From assembly GCF_004000785.1 (NCBI RefSeq), contig NZ_BILX01000007.1, positions 1 to 64,000 of the forward strand: a stretch of DNA of 64,000 nt. Direction: 5' to 3'. Numbering within the stretch: position 1 is the first letter of the stretch; every line of letters begins with the position of its first letter. Below, one piece after another: positions 24,617-33,401 of the stretch. The position numbers and the translations under genes were made by a program. The stretch is from Paenibacillus ehimensis NBRC 15659 (GTDB lineage: Bacteria; Bacillota; Bacilli; Paenibacillales; NBRC-103111). The notes beneath the pieces are model-generated. The model was not told where the DNA came from, did no database searches, and saw only the letters and a program-made list of their open reading frames with translations.

Positions 24617-24933
24617 ATGTCCATTCGTTATGCTTTGCTTTCATTATGGGCGCGCGAGCCTCTAAGCGGTTACGATATCAAGCGGCAAATGAACGATCGG
24701 TTCGGCCCCTTTTGGAAAGTGGGCAGCAATCAGGTTGGAAAGGATTGTATAAAAAGGAATAAGAAGGCCTTGTCAAGCTGCAAGGCATCGAGCAGCAGGC
24801 CAACCGCCCGGCCCGCAAATTGTACGAAATTACGGAAGCAGGCCGGGAAACCCTCATCCAGTGGACGCTCGAATCGGGGGAGCTGGAGAGGATCCGCAAC
24901 GATTTTTTGTTAAAGCCTAGGCATTCGATATGA
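24617..24933 (+). pseudogene. PadR-family regulator remnant
   Basis: Starts well: AGAGGAG, ATG 24617 and MSIRYALLSLWAREPLSGYDI, a typical PadR winged-helix opening, up to GPFWKVGSNQ. The frame is then lost near 24733; the next frame has an in-frame TAA followed by EGLVKLQGIEQQANRPARKL and YEITEAGRETLIQWTLESGE, the PadR wing and following helix. The segment that should hold the IYPxLxxLExEG recognition helix is scrambled, and the C-terminal helices end at 24933. A non-functional regulator; its neighbour hydrolase is also decayed. Confidence 0.75.
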
Positions 24934-25013
24934 GCGCCTATATATGGACTGGTGCGACCGACTAATCCAATAAATATAGCGCGAAGCAGCATTTCGGCGC
25001 GAGGAGCGGCTCT

Positions 25014-25871
25014 GTGATGGACTCTAATCAGCTTCAACGGATGCGCAGTTATTTGGACAATACGCAAATGATGGTGACGATGGCCTATTACTCCAAGGTG
25101 GGGCCGAATTGGCGGAGCAACAACCTGCTGCCGGATGTTAACCGGCTTTATTTTATACGCGAGGGGGAAGGGTGGATCCGGCTGCGCGGCCGGCTGTACC
25201 ATCCGAAGCCGGGACAATTGCTGCTGCTGCCGGCAGGCATGCGGCTATCGTTCGGCCGGCTCGGCGACAACGGCTTCGGCAAATATTGGTGCCATTTTAC
25301 GGCAACGGTGGGAGACGTGAACCTGTTTCAAATGTTGGAGCTGCCCCACTGCATCGATGTCCGGGACGAAGCCGGGCTTGAGAAGCAGTTCCAGGACTTG
25401 ATCGGGCTGTACAACAATCCGTCGCTGACGGCTCCGCTGCGCATCAAATCGGTGCTGCTGGAAATCGTTTCCGGGTATATGGAAGGAGCGCTGGAGCGGG
25501 AACGGGGGCTGCGGCTTGCGCCGATGTCCGAAACGGGAAAAATCAACACGGTGCTCCACTACGTGGACGAGCATCTGCAGGAACGGATCACGGTGGAAGA
25601 GCTGGCGCGGCTCGTGCATTTTCATCCCAACTACTTCATGCAATATTTCAAAACGATGCTGGGTCTTTCCCCGATCGCCTACATTAACCGCAAGCGGATG
25701 GAGAAAGCGAAGGAGCTGCTGTCCGCAACCGAATGGACGGTGACGGATATCGCCGAGAGGGTCGGACTCGAGCTGTATTATTTCTCCCGCGTCTTCAAGA
25801 AGCAGACCGGTCTGTCCCCGAGCGAATACCGCAAGCAAGCCGCAAGACGCGGGCCGGCGGCAGCGGAGTAG
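25014..25871 (+). CDS. AraC-family transcriptional regulator
   Basis: 285-aa AraC regulator. Residues about 20-110 are a cupin-like sensing domain (VNRLYFIREGEGWIRLRGRLYHPKPGQLLLLPAG). Residues about 180-280 hold the two helix-turn-helix motifs: ITVEELARLVHFHPNYFMQYFK and VTDIAERVGLELYYFSRVFK, ending in the family signature KKQTGLSPSEYRK. The start is GTG 25014 or the ATG that follows it; GAGGAG lies about 10 bp upstream. It stands alone between a decayed PadR gene and a convergent DUF2238 gene, so its target is not evident; such regulators in Paenibacillus usually control sugar uptake. Confidence 0.9.
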   Translation: MMDSNQLQRMRSYLDNTQMMVTMAYYSKVGPNWRSNNLLPDVNRLYFIREGEGWIRLRGRLYHPKPGQLLLLPAGMRLSFGRLGDNGFGKYWCHFTATVGDVNLFQMLELPHCIDVRDEAGLEKQFQDLIGLYNNPSLTAPLRIKSVLLEIVSGYMEGALERERGLRLAPMSETGKINTVLHYVDEHLQERITVEELARLVHFHPNYFMQYFKTMLGLSPIAYINRKRMEKAKELLSATEWTVTDIAERVGLELYYFSRVFKKQTGLSPSEYRKQAARRGPAAAE

Positions 25872-25941
25872 ACGGCAGGGCGTCTCTGCAAGCGGGGCGG
25901 AGCCGGAGAAGACGGCCTCGTCTCCGCAGCAGAGCGCTGAA

Positions 25942-26622
25942 TCAGGAACGCGTGGGCGTTGTGCGTTTCGTTTTTCGCAGGATGATCGCAACAGTGATCA
26001 TGGAGATCAGAGCCCCGGCAAAGCCCAAGCTCATATCCTTCTGCGTGTCGAATACATCGCCCTGCAGCCCGAGATAATCGGCTCCGGCTTGTCCGGCCAC
26101 GAGAGCGGCCCCCATTTCCACGTTTTCGAACAACGCGCTGAATCCGAGCATCGCCATGACCGGAATACCGTAAGACCAGAAATTGCGCAGACCTGCAGCC
26201 CGGGTCAGCAGCTCCCGGAGCGGGTAGGCAAGAAGCAGGCCGAACAAGAAGTGCACGACCCGGTCGAAGTAGCTTCTTTGCAGATGAAACGAAGCTTTCA
26301 GCCACTGATCGACCGGCGTATTCTGATACGTATAGTGAGCCGCGAAGGTATGTGCGCAAAGGAATAAAAAAATCAGCAAATAAGATAGATTCGAGAAGCG
26401 GAAAGCTTTGTACGTAAACAGCAGGGTGAAAAAAGCCGCAACAACAAGAAGGTTTTCCATCAGCCATTGGATCCGGTCAGTCGGCGAGATCGCCATGACA
26501 ATCCAAAAGACAACAAAGACAGCGAGCAGCAGCTGCAGGATGATGTTGCGGGAAAACGGGATATCCGGGTCCGTCAACCAGTTGGTCCCCATTCCGCCGC
26601 GAACTGCGGATTGTCGAGCCAT
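25942..26622 (-). CDS. DUF2238 (YjdF-like) membrane protein
   Basis: 226-aa membrane protein with about six helices, DUF2238 family. Recognisable blocks: DRIQWLMENLLVVAAF, HTFAAHYTYQNTPVDQW, FDRVVHFLFGLLLAYPLREL, and ENVEMG followed by YLGLQGDVFDTQKDM with conserved acidic and His residues. Function unknown. ATG 26622 is used, after GAAGGGAGAAGC; the frame runs open upstream to 26808 through the end of the erm gene without a credible start. It lies downstream of erm on the same strand, separated by 136 bp with a GC-rich hairpin at 26653-26676. Confidence 0.85.
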   Translation of the reverse strand: MARQSAVRGGMGTNWLTDPDIPFSRNIILQLLLAVFVVFWIVMAISPTDRIQWLMENLLVVAAFFTLLFTYKAFRFSNLSYLLIFLFLCAHTFAAHYTYQNTPVDQWLKASFHLQRSYFDRVVHFLFGLLLAYPLRELLTRAAGLRNFWSYGIPVMAMLGFSALFENVEMGAALVAGQAGADYLGLQGDVFDTQKDMSLGFAGALISMITVAIILRKTKRTTPTRS

Positions 26623-26652
26623 TGTAGCTTCTCCCTTCGGTGGTTTCATGAG

Positions 26653-26676
26653 GAACCGGCTGTTTCCAGCCGGTTC
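26653..26676 (-). terminator. GC-rich hairpin downstream of erm
   Basis: Arms GAACCGGCTG and CAGCCGGTTC with a 4-base loop, no T-run. May slow or end the erm transcript before the DUF2238 gene. Confidence 0.4.
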
Positions 26677-26758
26677 GAACGACGTTCGTAGTATTGGCAA
26701 AATTGCCAATGTCATACCTCGATGGGTTTTCTTCTTTGGCAATCCGAAGGGCAGGCGC

Positions 26759-27610
26759 TCACCGCCTGGATGAGCCGCATGCTTTGGGCCAGCGGTAAGG
26801 CTCGACATAGCGGATCATCGTCTCGAAGACGTCGGCCCACTGCCGCTCGTTCAAGACGCCGACCGGCACGCTCCGGTCCACCCGCAGCAGCTTGACGAGA
26901 TGCTTGAGCTGCGCCGGGGTGAACCAGGGCCCGAGCGCGCCGTATAACGGGGCGGCGGGCACCCGGAGCGCCTGCGTGACGAGCCCCATGAAGCGGGCGT
27001 GGTCGCTCGGCCGCACGAGCGGTTCCTTTTTGCGGCGCACGGTCAAGATCGCGCATTGCACCCGGGGCGGGGGCGAGAAGCGGTCGGGCGGCACTGGCTC
27101 GGCGAGCTTCAGATCGAACTGCATGCGCCATCCCAGGATGCGCGCCTGCGTGACCGGATCGGCCGTGAACCGGCGGGCCGCCCCGAGCTCGATAATCAGC
27201 ACGCCATGCCGGAACGGGACGGCGGGATGATCCATCAGCCTGCCGAGCACCGCCGTCGTGATGGCAAAAGGGATGTTGGCTACGACGCCGAAAGGCTTGC
27301 GGGGAAGCGGCATTTCCAGGAAGTCGGCCTCGGCGAGCCGGATGCCTTCCGCTTCTACGAGCTTGCCGCGGAGCTTCCGGGCGAAAAGGGGGTCGTTCTC
27401 GATGGCGAGCACCCGCCAGCCTTCTTGGGCGAGCGGAATCGTCAGTGCACCCGCTCCCGCCCCAATATCCAGCACAAGCGGCTGGGGCGAGAGCCGGGCA
27501 AGCTCGATCATGCGGCGGACAAGCGATTTATCGCGGATCAGGTGTTGGCCTGAAAAGTTGGCATGGGCAGAACGCCCCGTTTGACGGGACGTAGGTTTGT
27601 TTTTCGGCAT
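26759..27610 (-). CDS. erm: 23S rRNA adenine N6-methyltransferase, Erm family
   Basis: 283-aa Erm methylase, which dimethylates A2058 of 23S rRNA and so blocks macrolide, lincosamide and streptogramin B binding. Seen: basic N-terminus, then NFSGQHLIRDKSLVRRMIELA, the SAM loop VLDIGAGAGALTIPLA, acidic ENDPLF, and the catalytic NIPFAI (motif IV, N-I-P-F). The C-terminal domain is of normal length, ending in WPKACGSSRR. KsgA is the alternative relative, but the leader peptide with MRLR ahead of the gene and the NIPFAI motif point to Erm. GAGGTG lies 10 bp before ATG 27610. A leader peptide and attenuator hairpin upstream predict macrolide induction. Confidence 0.9.
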   Translation of the reverse strand: MPKNKPTSRQTGRSAHANFSGQHLIRDKSLVRRMIELARLSPQPLVLDIGAGAGALTIPLAQEGWRVLAIENDPLFARKLRGKLVEAEGIRLAEADFLEMPLPRKPFGVVANIPFAITTAVLGRLMDHPAVPFRHGVLIIELGAARRFTADPVTQARILGWRMQFDLKLAEPVPPDRFSPPPRVQCAILTVRRKKEPLVRPSDHARFMGLVTQALRVPAAPLYGALGPWFTPAQLKHLVKLLRVDRSVPVGVLNERQWADVFETMIRYVEPYRWPKACGSSRR

Positions 27611-27646
27611 GACAAATATGCACCTCGTTCATTCGTTTGATGGGAA

Positions 27647-27715
27647 TGAAAAAGGTACAGCACAAATAAACCCAGGCCAAAAGCTTTTTTAGCCGGGAAT
27701 ACGTGTTCTGTACCT
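27647..27715 (-). promoter_or_regulatory. Attenuator hairpin between erm leader peptide and erm
   Basis: On the minus strand AGGTACAG (27708-27715) pairs perfectly with CTGTACCT (27653-27660), followed by TTTTTC; the loop can form a second small stem around AAAAGCTTTT. It begins five bases after the leader stop codon. The T-run suggests transcriptional attenuation, as known for ermD/ermK-type genes of Bacillus. Confidence 0.65.
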
Positions 27716-27719
27716 CATA

Positions 27720-27761
27720 TTACCGTAAACGCATGAACTGGACGCACATTTGGATGCACAT
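27720..27761 (-). CDS. Erm leader peptide (macrolide-sensing, MRLR type)
   Basis: A 13-codon minus-strand reading frame, MCIQMCVQFMRLR, preceded by GAGGT at about 10 bp and followed at once by the attenuator hairpin and erm. It ends in Arg-Leu-Arg; the MRLR segment is the known minimal stalling sequence of the ErmD leader peptide, where the ribosome arrests with a macrolide in the exit tunnel. Here the stop codon comes directly after MRLR, so arrest would occur at the last codons or at termination. Function is inferred from position and motif. Confidence 0.75.
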   Translation of the reverse strand: MCIQMCVQFMRLR

Positions 27762-27890
27762 AAAGAAATGACCTCGAAATTCGTTAGAGTCAACAGGCTC
27801 GTGAGCCTTTTTAAAGTATAGCATGGAAGGAACAGGAAAGCCACCAATCAGGAGTGAGCAGAGACGTAGCCCGGTACACCCAGCAAAAGA

Positions 27891-28787
27891 TCAAGGTTTC
27901 CATTTGCCGTCCGCACCATGCGGTTCCTGTCTGAACCGGTTCGGCGTGAGGCCGACCTGCTTCTTGAACAGCTGGCAAAAATACGAGAAGTTGCCAAGCC
28001 CGACCGCCCGGCCGATGTCCTGCACCGGCTTGTCGGTGGTCCGCAGCAGCCAGCACGCTTGCCGGATGCGGCGCGCGGTCAAATATTCGGTGATGCTGCT
28101 GCCTACCGATTGCCGGAAGACGGCGGATACGTGATTCGGGGACAAATGAATCTCCTGTGCGAGCCGTTCCAGCTCGAAGGGCTCCATGTAATGCTTTTCG
28201 ATCCAAGCCATGATCTTCTCGGCGGTGGCCGATGCTTTAGGCAGTGCAGGACGTTCCGTCAGCGGCGAGCCGGCCGGTTCCGCCGCCGATTTCAAGTGAT
28301 GTACGAACGCGGTCAGAAACAGCAGCTGCTCTTCCAGCAGCAGCTCGGCGTCCTCCCTGGGCGCAAGGCGGGTAAGATGGGAGCGGAGCAGCGCGTCCAT
28401 GGCGGCTGGGTCCGGCGTCCGGTATACTTGGGGGGCCAACGGGTCTTTCCACAGCGCTTGGAAAAAAAACCGAAGCCCGGGAAACGGAGCGAGCGTCTCG
28501 TCGAGCACGGCGGGTTCGAAGACGAACAAGGAGCGCACATACGGCTGCTTGGGCAGCTCGCCGATCCGGATGCGATGGAGCTGAAACGGCTTGAAGCAAA
28601 AGATCGTGCCGGGAGACATCTGGAAAATTTGTTGTTCTACAACGGCAGTTCCCTGCCCTTCATGGACATATAAAAGCTCCATCCCCTGATGCGCGTGGTA
28701 GATTTCGACAAACTCGTTCGTCCGGTCTTTGTAAAACGAAAGCTGCACCGGATGACGATTCAGATTCAAATAGTTCATTTGCTTCAT
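27891..28787 (-). CDS. AraC-family transcriptional regulator
   Basis: 298-aa AraC regulator. N-terminal cupin domain (IYHAHQGMELLYVHEGQGTAVV, GTIFCFKPFQLHRIRI) senses a small molecule, probably a sugar. The C-terminal double helix-turn-helix is FELERLAQEIHLSPNHVSAVFR and VQDIGRAVGLGNFSYFCQLF, then KKQVGLTPNRFR. It is divergent from the GH2 gene at 28906 with about 120 bp between, so it likely controls the GH2/GH88 pair. The start ATG 28787 has weak ribosome-site support; MNYLNLNRHPVQL two codons later is possible. Confidence 0.88.
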   Translation of the reverse strand: MKQMNYLNLNRHPVQLSFYKDRTNEFVEIYHAHQGMELLYVHEGQGTAVVEQQIFQMSPGTIFCFKPFQLHRIRIGELPKQPYVRSLFVFEPAVLDETLAPFPGLRFFFQALWKDPLAPQVYRTPDPAAMDALLRSHLTRLAPREDAELLLEEQLLFLTAFVHHLKSAAEPAGSPLTERPALPKASATAEKIMAWIEKHYMEPFELERLAQEIHLSPNHVSAVFRQSVGSSITEYLTARRIRQACWLLRTTDKPVQDIGRAVGLGNFSYFCQLFKKQVGLTPNRFRQEPHGADGKWKP

Positions 28788-28905
28788 GTGCGGAGGCCTC
28801 CACCGTAATATAGCAACATTTTATCATAAGAGCGCCAAACTATGCGGGCGTTTTTTTTGTTATGCTGAAGGCATACTTTATTGGCTCGAAAGGGATGGCC
28901 TCACA

Positions 28906-31407
28906 ATGATCAAACAGCGATTAATCGAAGCATGGGAGCATTACCGGGGCAGCCTCGGCGGTCCGTGGGAAGTATGGCGGGCCGACAAGCTCCAGAATCA
29001 CTACAATGTGCCTTGGCACAAGGTGGAGCTGCCGCATACGTACAATGCGCTCGACGTCATGGACCCCGACGGCAAATATTATCAGGGGCCGGGCTGGTAC
29101 CGGACGAAGCTGGCGGTGAACAATCCTTATCCGAACGGGCGGACGCTGCTGCATTTCGAAGGCGCCGGACAGCGTACGGATGTCTATGTGTATACGAGCA
29201 AGGTTGGCTCGCATCTCGGGGGCTATGACGAGTTCACGGTCGACATCACCGAGGCAGCGGCCGAAGCGGCGGGCATCGAGCGGTACCAAGGCCTGGTCCC
29301 GGTGGCGGTCGCGTGCGACAACAGCCGGGAGCTGGAGACGATTCCGTCGGACGCGAGCGATTTTAACCTGTATGGGGGCATTTACCGCTATTTGAATCTC
29401 GTGTATGTGCCGGCCGTCTCGCTTGCCCGGGTTCATGTGGAAGCGGATACGAGCCGCTTGGCGGCGGGGGACGGGAAGCCGGTCTGTACCGTGAAGGTCC
29501 GAGCCAGGTTATACAATCCGGACGCGCGGCGGGAGAGCCTCAAGCTGACGATCCGGCTGACGGACCGCGAAGGCGCCGTGCTTGCGGAGTCAAGCGTGAG
29601 CTGCTTGCCTTGGGAGGGCGACAAGGAGCTGGCGGTTTACGAGCTGGCCGGTCCGCACCTGTGGAGCACGGACGATCCGTACCTGTACGGCTGCAGTGTC
29701 CGGGCGGAGAGCGTGCACGGCGAGACGGAGCTTGCGGAACGGTTCGGCGTTCGGTATTTCGAGTTCGTCGAGCACGGCCCGTTCAAGCTGAACGGCGAAC
29801 GGCTTCTGCTGCGCGGCACGCACCGGCATGAGGATCATGCAGGCGTCGGACCGGCGATGACGGAGGAGATGATCCGGTACGAGATGCAGCTCATCAAGGA
29901 GATGGGGGCGAACTTCATCCGCCTCGGCCATTACCAGCAGTCGCGAATCGTGCTGGAGCTGTGCGATGAGCTCGGCATTCTCGTCTGGGAAGAAATCCCA
30001 TGGTGCCGCGGCGGTCTTGGCGGCGACAGCTACCGGCAGCAGTGCCGGGATATGCTGACGGCGATGATCGAACAGCATTACAATCATCCGTCGATCATTC
30101 TGTGGGGCCTCGGCAACGAGAACGATTGGGAATGCGATTTCGATTATTTCGATCAGGAAGACATCCGCCGGTTCATGAAGGAGCTCCACGATCTGGCGCA
30201 TAAGCTCGATCCGGGCCGGCTGACCTCGATCCGCCGCTGCGAGTTCTGCAAAGATATCGTCGACGTGTATTCGCCTTCCATCTGGGCGGGCTGGTACCGC
30301 GGCATTTACACCGATTACGAAGCGAGCTGCCGTACGGCGTTCGAGAACGTGCGCTCGTTCTTCCATATGGAATGGGGCGCGGACAATTTGCCGACCCGGC
30401 ATGTGGAGAAGACGTTCACGGGCTTCGAATTTATTCCCCGCGGCGACGGCACGACGGACGAGCGCGACGGCGATTACCTGCTGACCGGCGGCGAACCGCG
30501 CGTCTCCCGGGACGGCGATTGGTCGGAGACGTATTTTTGCGAAATGATCGACTGGTATTTGAAGTCGCAGGAGGACATGGATTGGCTGACCGGGGCGGCG
30601 CAGTGGTCGTTTAAAGATTTTGCGACGCCGGTGCGTCCGGATTCGCCGATTCCTTATTTGAACATGAAGGGGATCGTCGAGCGCGATTTTACGAAAAAAG
30701 AAGCTTATTACGTCTTCCAATCGTATTGGGCGGCGAAGCCGATGGTCCGCATCTATGGACATTCCATGCCGGTACGCTGGGGCGCTCCGGGCGAGCGGAA
30801 GACGATCAAGGTGTACTCCAACTGCGTGGAGGCGGAGCTGTTCCTGAACGGCCGGAGCCTCGGCGTGAAGCAGCGCGATTCGCAAAATTTCCCGGCGGCG
30901 GGCTTGCGTTGGGAGACGGCGCTGGAAGCGGGGACGAACCATGTGAAGGTCGTTGCGGTCAAAGACGGCGTTACCGTGGAAGACGAGCTGACCTTCGAAT
31001 ACCAGACGGCGGTCTGGGGAGCCCCGGCAGAGCTGCGGCTGACGGCCGAGCCGCAGGCGGACGGACGGGTCTATGTGGAAGCAAGGGCATACGATGCCCA
31101 GGGCGTGTTCTGCCCCGATGCGGCGAGCTTCGTCCGCTTCGGTCTTGCGGGCGACGGCCGGCTGTTGGACGGTCTCGGCACGATCCGCGGTTCGCGGCTG
31201 GTCCAGCTGGCCACGGGGCGGGCCGGAATCTACGTCGATCCGCAGGGCGGCTTGCCGGCGGGCATCTCGGTCACGGACTTTGTAACGGCCGGGGGTCCGG
31301 CCGCGTCGCTTTCCGTCAGCAGTGGCAAGTCCGGAGAAGGGCATCCGCGGGTGTCGGTGATCAGTGCGGCGTGTGAAGGGATGGCTACGGCGTTTATTAC
31401 GATTTAA
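28906..31407 (+). CDS. Glycoside hydrolase family 2 (beta-galactosidase/glucuronidase-like)
   Basis: 833-aa cytoplasmic GH2 enzyme. Order: sugar-binding jelly roll (about 20-190), immunoglobulin-like domain (about 195-300), TIM barrel (about 305-590) and a C-terminal domain with NCVEAELFLNGRSLG of the DUF4982 type. Acid/base is E405 in WGLGNEND, nucleophile E489 in FFHMEWG; LRGTHRHEDHAG opens the barrel. The ATG 28906 follows AAGGGATGG and aligns with usual family starts; the frame is open to 28786 without support. It is followed 22 bp later by a GH88 gene, so the pair probably breaks down an oligosaccharide that yields unsaturated uronic acid ends. Confidence 0.88.
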   Translation: MIKQRLIEAWEHYRGSLGGPWEVWRADKLQNHYNVPWHKVELPHTYNALDVMDPDGKYYQGPGWYRTKLAVNNPYPNGRTLLHFEGAGQRTDVYVYTSKVGSHLGGYDEFTVDITEAAAEAAGIERYQGLVPVAVACDNSRELETIPSDASDFNLYGGIYRYLNLVYVPAVSLARVHVEADTSRLAAGDGKPVCTVKVRARLYNPDARRESLKLTIRLTDREGAVLAESSVSCLPWEGDKELAVYELAGPHLWSTDDPYLYGCSVRAESVHGETELAERFGVRYFEFVEHGPFKLNGERLLLRGTHRHEDHAGVGPAMTEEMIRYEMQLIKEMGANFIRLGHYQQSRIVLELCDELGILVWEEIPWCRGGLGGDSYRQQCRDMLTAMIEQHYNHPSIILWGLGNENDWECDFDYFDQEDIRRFMKELHDLAHKLDPGRLTSIRRCEFCKDIVDVYSPSIWAGWYRGIYTDYEASCRTAFENVRSFFHMEWGADNLPTRHVEKTFTGFEFIPRGDGTTDERDGDYLLTGGEPRVSRDGDWSETYFCEMIDWYLKSQEDMDWLTGAAQWSFKDFATPVRPDSPIPYLNMKGIVERDFTKKEAYYVFQSYWAAKPMVRIYGHSMPVRWGAPGERKTIKVYSNCVEAELFLNGRSLGVKQRDSQNFPAAGLRWETALEAGTNHVKVVAVKDGVTVEDELTFEYQTAVWGAPAELRLTAEPQADGRVYVEARAYDAQGVFCPDAASFVRFGLAGDGRLLDGLGTIRGSRLVQLATGRAGIYVDPQGGLPAGISVTDFVTAGGPAASLSVSSGKSGEGHPRVSVISAACEGMATAFITI

Positions 31408-31429
31408 TTCCAGAGGAGGAGTTTCACGC

Positions 31430-32581
31430 ATGACTGCGATCGATACGAGCAAATGGGCGCAAGCGTCCGATCTGAAGGCGGCGCTCCCGGCGATTTGGGA
31501 CGCTTTACAGGTGAAAGTGGACCGGATGATCGGGCAGCTTGGAGAAAAATCGCCGCACGTGGCCAAAGCCGACGGTCTGTATGACGATATGCGGCTGGAT
31601 TGGTGGACGGCCGGCTTCTGGCCGGGCATTCTGTGGATCATGTACGAGATGACCGGAAAAGAGCATTACCGGGAGGCGGCATGGCCTTGGGACGAAAAGT
31701 TCGAGCAAAAAACGATTCAAGACAACAATTTCCATCATGATGTGGGGTTCCAGTTTCTTCCCACCTCCGTCATCAAGTACAAGCTGACCGGGGACAAGGA
31801 CGCCAAGCGCCGCGGCTTGCAGGCGGCGAACTTTCTGGCCGGACGGTTTAACATGGCAGGCAATTTCCTGCGCGCGTGGAATCAAGATAAAATCGGCTGG
31901 TCGATCGTCGATTCGTCGATGAATCTGTCGATCTTGTTCTGGGCGGCGCAGGAGACCGGCGATCCCCGCTTCGGGCATATCGCCAGAGCGCATGCCGATA
32001 CGGTAGTGGATAAGTTCATCCGTCCTGACGGCTCGGTGAACCATATTCTCAGCTTCGACCCGCAGACGGGCGAGCTGATCGAGCCGCTTGGCGGCCAAGG
32101 CCACGCGCCGGACTCGTCCTGGAGCCGCGGCGCTTCGTGGGCGCTGCATGGCATGGCCAACACGTACCGCTACACGGGCGACAAGCGGTATTTGCACGCG
32201 GCGCAGCAGGTGGCGCACTACTTCCTGGCCTGCCTGCCGGACGATCACGTGCCGCATTGGGATTTCCGCGCCGCCGACCCGCTCGACGGCGAGCCGCGCG
32301 ATACGTCCGCGGCAACGTGCGCCGTTTCCGGCTTGATCGAGCTGGGCGCTGCGCTCCCGGGAGTTGAAGGCGCGGTTTACCGCCGCGCGGCGGAGCGCAT
32401 CCTGCTCTCGCTGACGCAGCATTACGCGACGTGGGACCGTCCCGAGCACGAGGGCATTCTGCTCGCGGGCACGGGCAACAAGCCGGCCGGCCAGAATATC
32501 GACGTCTCCTTGATTTACGGGGATTATTACTACGTGGAAGCTATCGCAAAGCTGCTCGGCTGGCAGAGCCGGATTTTTTAA
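31430..32581 (+). CDS. Unsaturated glucuronyl/rhamnogalacturonyl hydrolase, GH88
   Basis: 383-aa (alpha/alpha)6-barrel enzyme that removes unsaturated uronic acids left by polysaccharide lyases, by hydration. Two catalytic Asp positions are visible: D104 in NFHHDVGFQFLPTS and D161 in SIVDSSMNLSILFWAA; DWWTAGFWPGILWIMYE, QGHAPDSSWSRGASWALHG and SLIYGDYYYVEAI are typical of GH88. AGGAGGAG precedes ATG 31430. Second gene of the GH2-GH88 operon; no lyase or transporter lies nearby, so the oligosaccharide is imported by something elsewhere. Confidence 0.9.
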   Translation: MTAIDTSKWAQASDLKAALPAIWDALQVKVDRMIGQLGEKSPHVAKADGLYDDMRLDWWTAGFWPGILWIMYEMTGKEHYREAAWPWDEKFEQKTIQDNNFHHDVGFQFLPTSVIKYKLTGDKDAKRRGLQAANFLAGRFNMAGNFLRAWNQDKIGWSIVDSSMNLSILFWAAQETGDPRFGHIARAHADTVVDKFIRPDGSVNHILSFDPQTGELIEPLGGQGHAPDSSWSRGASWALHGMANTYRYTGDKRYLHAAQQVAHYFLACLPDDHVPHWDFRAADPLDGEPRDTSAATCAVSGLIELGAALPGVEGAVYRRAAERILLSLTQHYATWDRPEHEGILLAGTGNKPAGQNIDVSLIYGDYYYVEAIAKLLGWQSRIF

Positions 32582-32673
32582 GGCGAAGAGGAGGGCGGGA
32601 CTCGACAAACATTACTTGCTTGTTCCTGCCCGATTCGTTATGATAAGGCATATGATTTGGTTGTGAAGCACAC

Positions 32674-32716
32674 ACCGCTCATCTCCGGTAATGGAGATCG
32701 GGCGGTTTTTATTTTT
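32674..32716 (+). terminator. Terminator of the GH2/GH88 operon
   Basis: ACCGCTCATCTCC pairs with GGAGATCGGGCGGT (one small bulge), followed by TTTTTATTTTT. Confidence 0.75.
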
Positions 32717-32735
32717 CCGGAGGTGAGCTTGGGGG

Positions 32736-33401
32736 ATGAGATTTCAAGACGCTTACGATGCTTTTTGGCATGCACATGTGCTTTCGGCCACGGGCGAGAG
32801 ACTGCGGCGGTTAAAGGAGGGGCACGGGCATGCGGAGAAACTGTTTTTGCAGGAAGTGTGGTGGCCAGCGGTCGGACGTTTTGAGCACCTGCATCCGGAG
32901 TTTGAGGTTCATGACTTCAAGGATGGAACCCGTTACTTGGATTTTGCCTACCTGCGCCCGCCGTTCAAAGTATGCTTCGAAATCGACGGCTATGGTCCGC
33001 ACAGCCGGGACGCGAGCCGCTGGCAGTTTGCCGACCAGCTTGTCAGGCAGAACCATTTGGTGATCGACGATTGGAAGGTGTTTCGTTTTGCTTACGACGA
33101 TATGAAGGAGAAACCGAGACGCTGCCAGCAAATGATCCAGCAGCTGATGGGCAGGTGGTTTGGGGACGAGAGCTTACCGGTGGCATTGACCCTGAAGGAA
33201 AAAGAAATTGTGCGCTTGCTCGTTCATAAACAGCGGCGGGTGACCCCTGCCGAAATGAGTCAGCACTTGGGCGTAAGCGTGCGGTATGCGCGGGAACTGC
33301 TGCAGGGCCTCCTGAAGCGACAGGTGCTTGTGCCGGCTTCGGGCACCTTGCGCGTTCGCTCTTACCTGCTGAATCCGCATGGGAAGCCGATGTTTTTGTA
33401 G
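32736..33401 (+). CDS. DUF559-like endonuclease-fold protein with C-terminal helix-turn-helix
   Basis: 221-aa protein. Residues about 35-150 resemble the DUF559/Vsr-like PD-(D/E)XK fold: YLDFAYLRPPFKVCFEIDGYG has the D69 and E82/D84 acidic residues, followed by a His (PHSRDASRWQFADQLVRQN) and a strand VIDDWKVFRFAYDDM. Residues about 155-221 form a winged helix (VTPAEMSQHLGVSVRYARELLQGLLKRQVLV). It may be a DNA-repair or DNA-binding protein; no activity is known to me. GGAGGTG lies 10 bp before the ATG. Transcribed alone, between the operon terminator and a repeat-rich intergenic region. Confidence 0.75.
   Translation: MRFQDAYDAFWHAHVLSATGERLRRLKEGHGHAEKLFLQEVWWPAVGRFEHLHPEFEVHDFKDGTRYLDFAYLRPPFKVCFEIDGYGPHSRDASRWQFADQLVRQNHLVIDDWKVFRFAYDDMKEKPRRCQQMIQQLMGRWFGDESLPVALTLKEKEIVRLLVHKQRRVTPAEMSQHLGVSVRYARELLQGLLKRQVLVPASGTLRVRSYLLNPHGKPMFL

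Noticed and set aside
26694-26709. TTGGCA-AAAT-TGCCAA inverted repeat between DUF2238 and erm
   Set aside because: Six-base arms only, and no regulator beside it; may be chance.
27798-27818. AGGCTC-GAGCCT hairpin with TTTTT on the plus strand upstream of the erm leader
   Set aside because: Short stem, no plus-strand gene ends here; probably part of the erm promoter region by chance.
28831-28858. Terminator-like GCGCC/GGGCG hairpin with T-run before GH2
   Set aside because: The stem is only about four base pairs; too weak to call an attenuator.
29590-31641. Minus-strand 683-codon open frame opposite GH2
   Set aside because: Long only because of codon bias of the GH2 gene; no motif or start signal.
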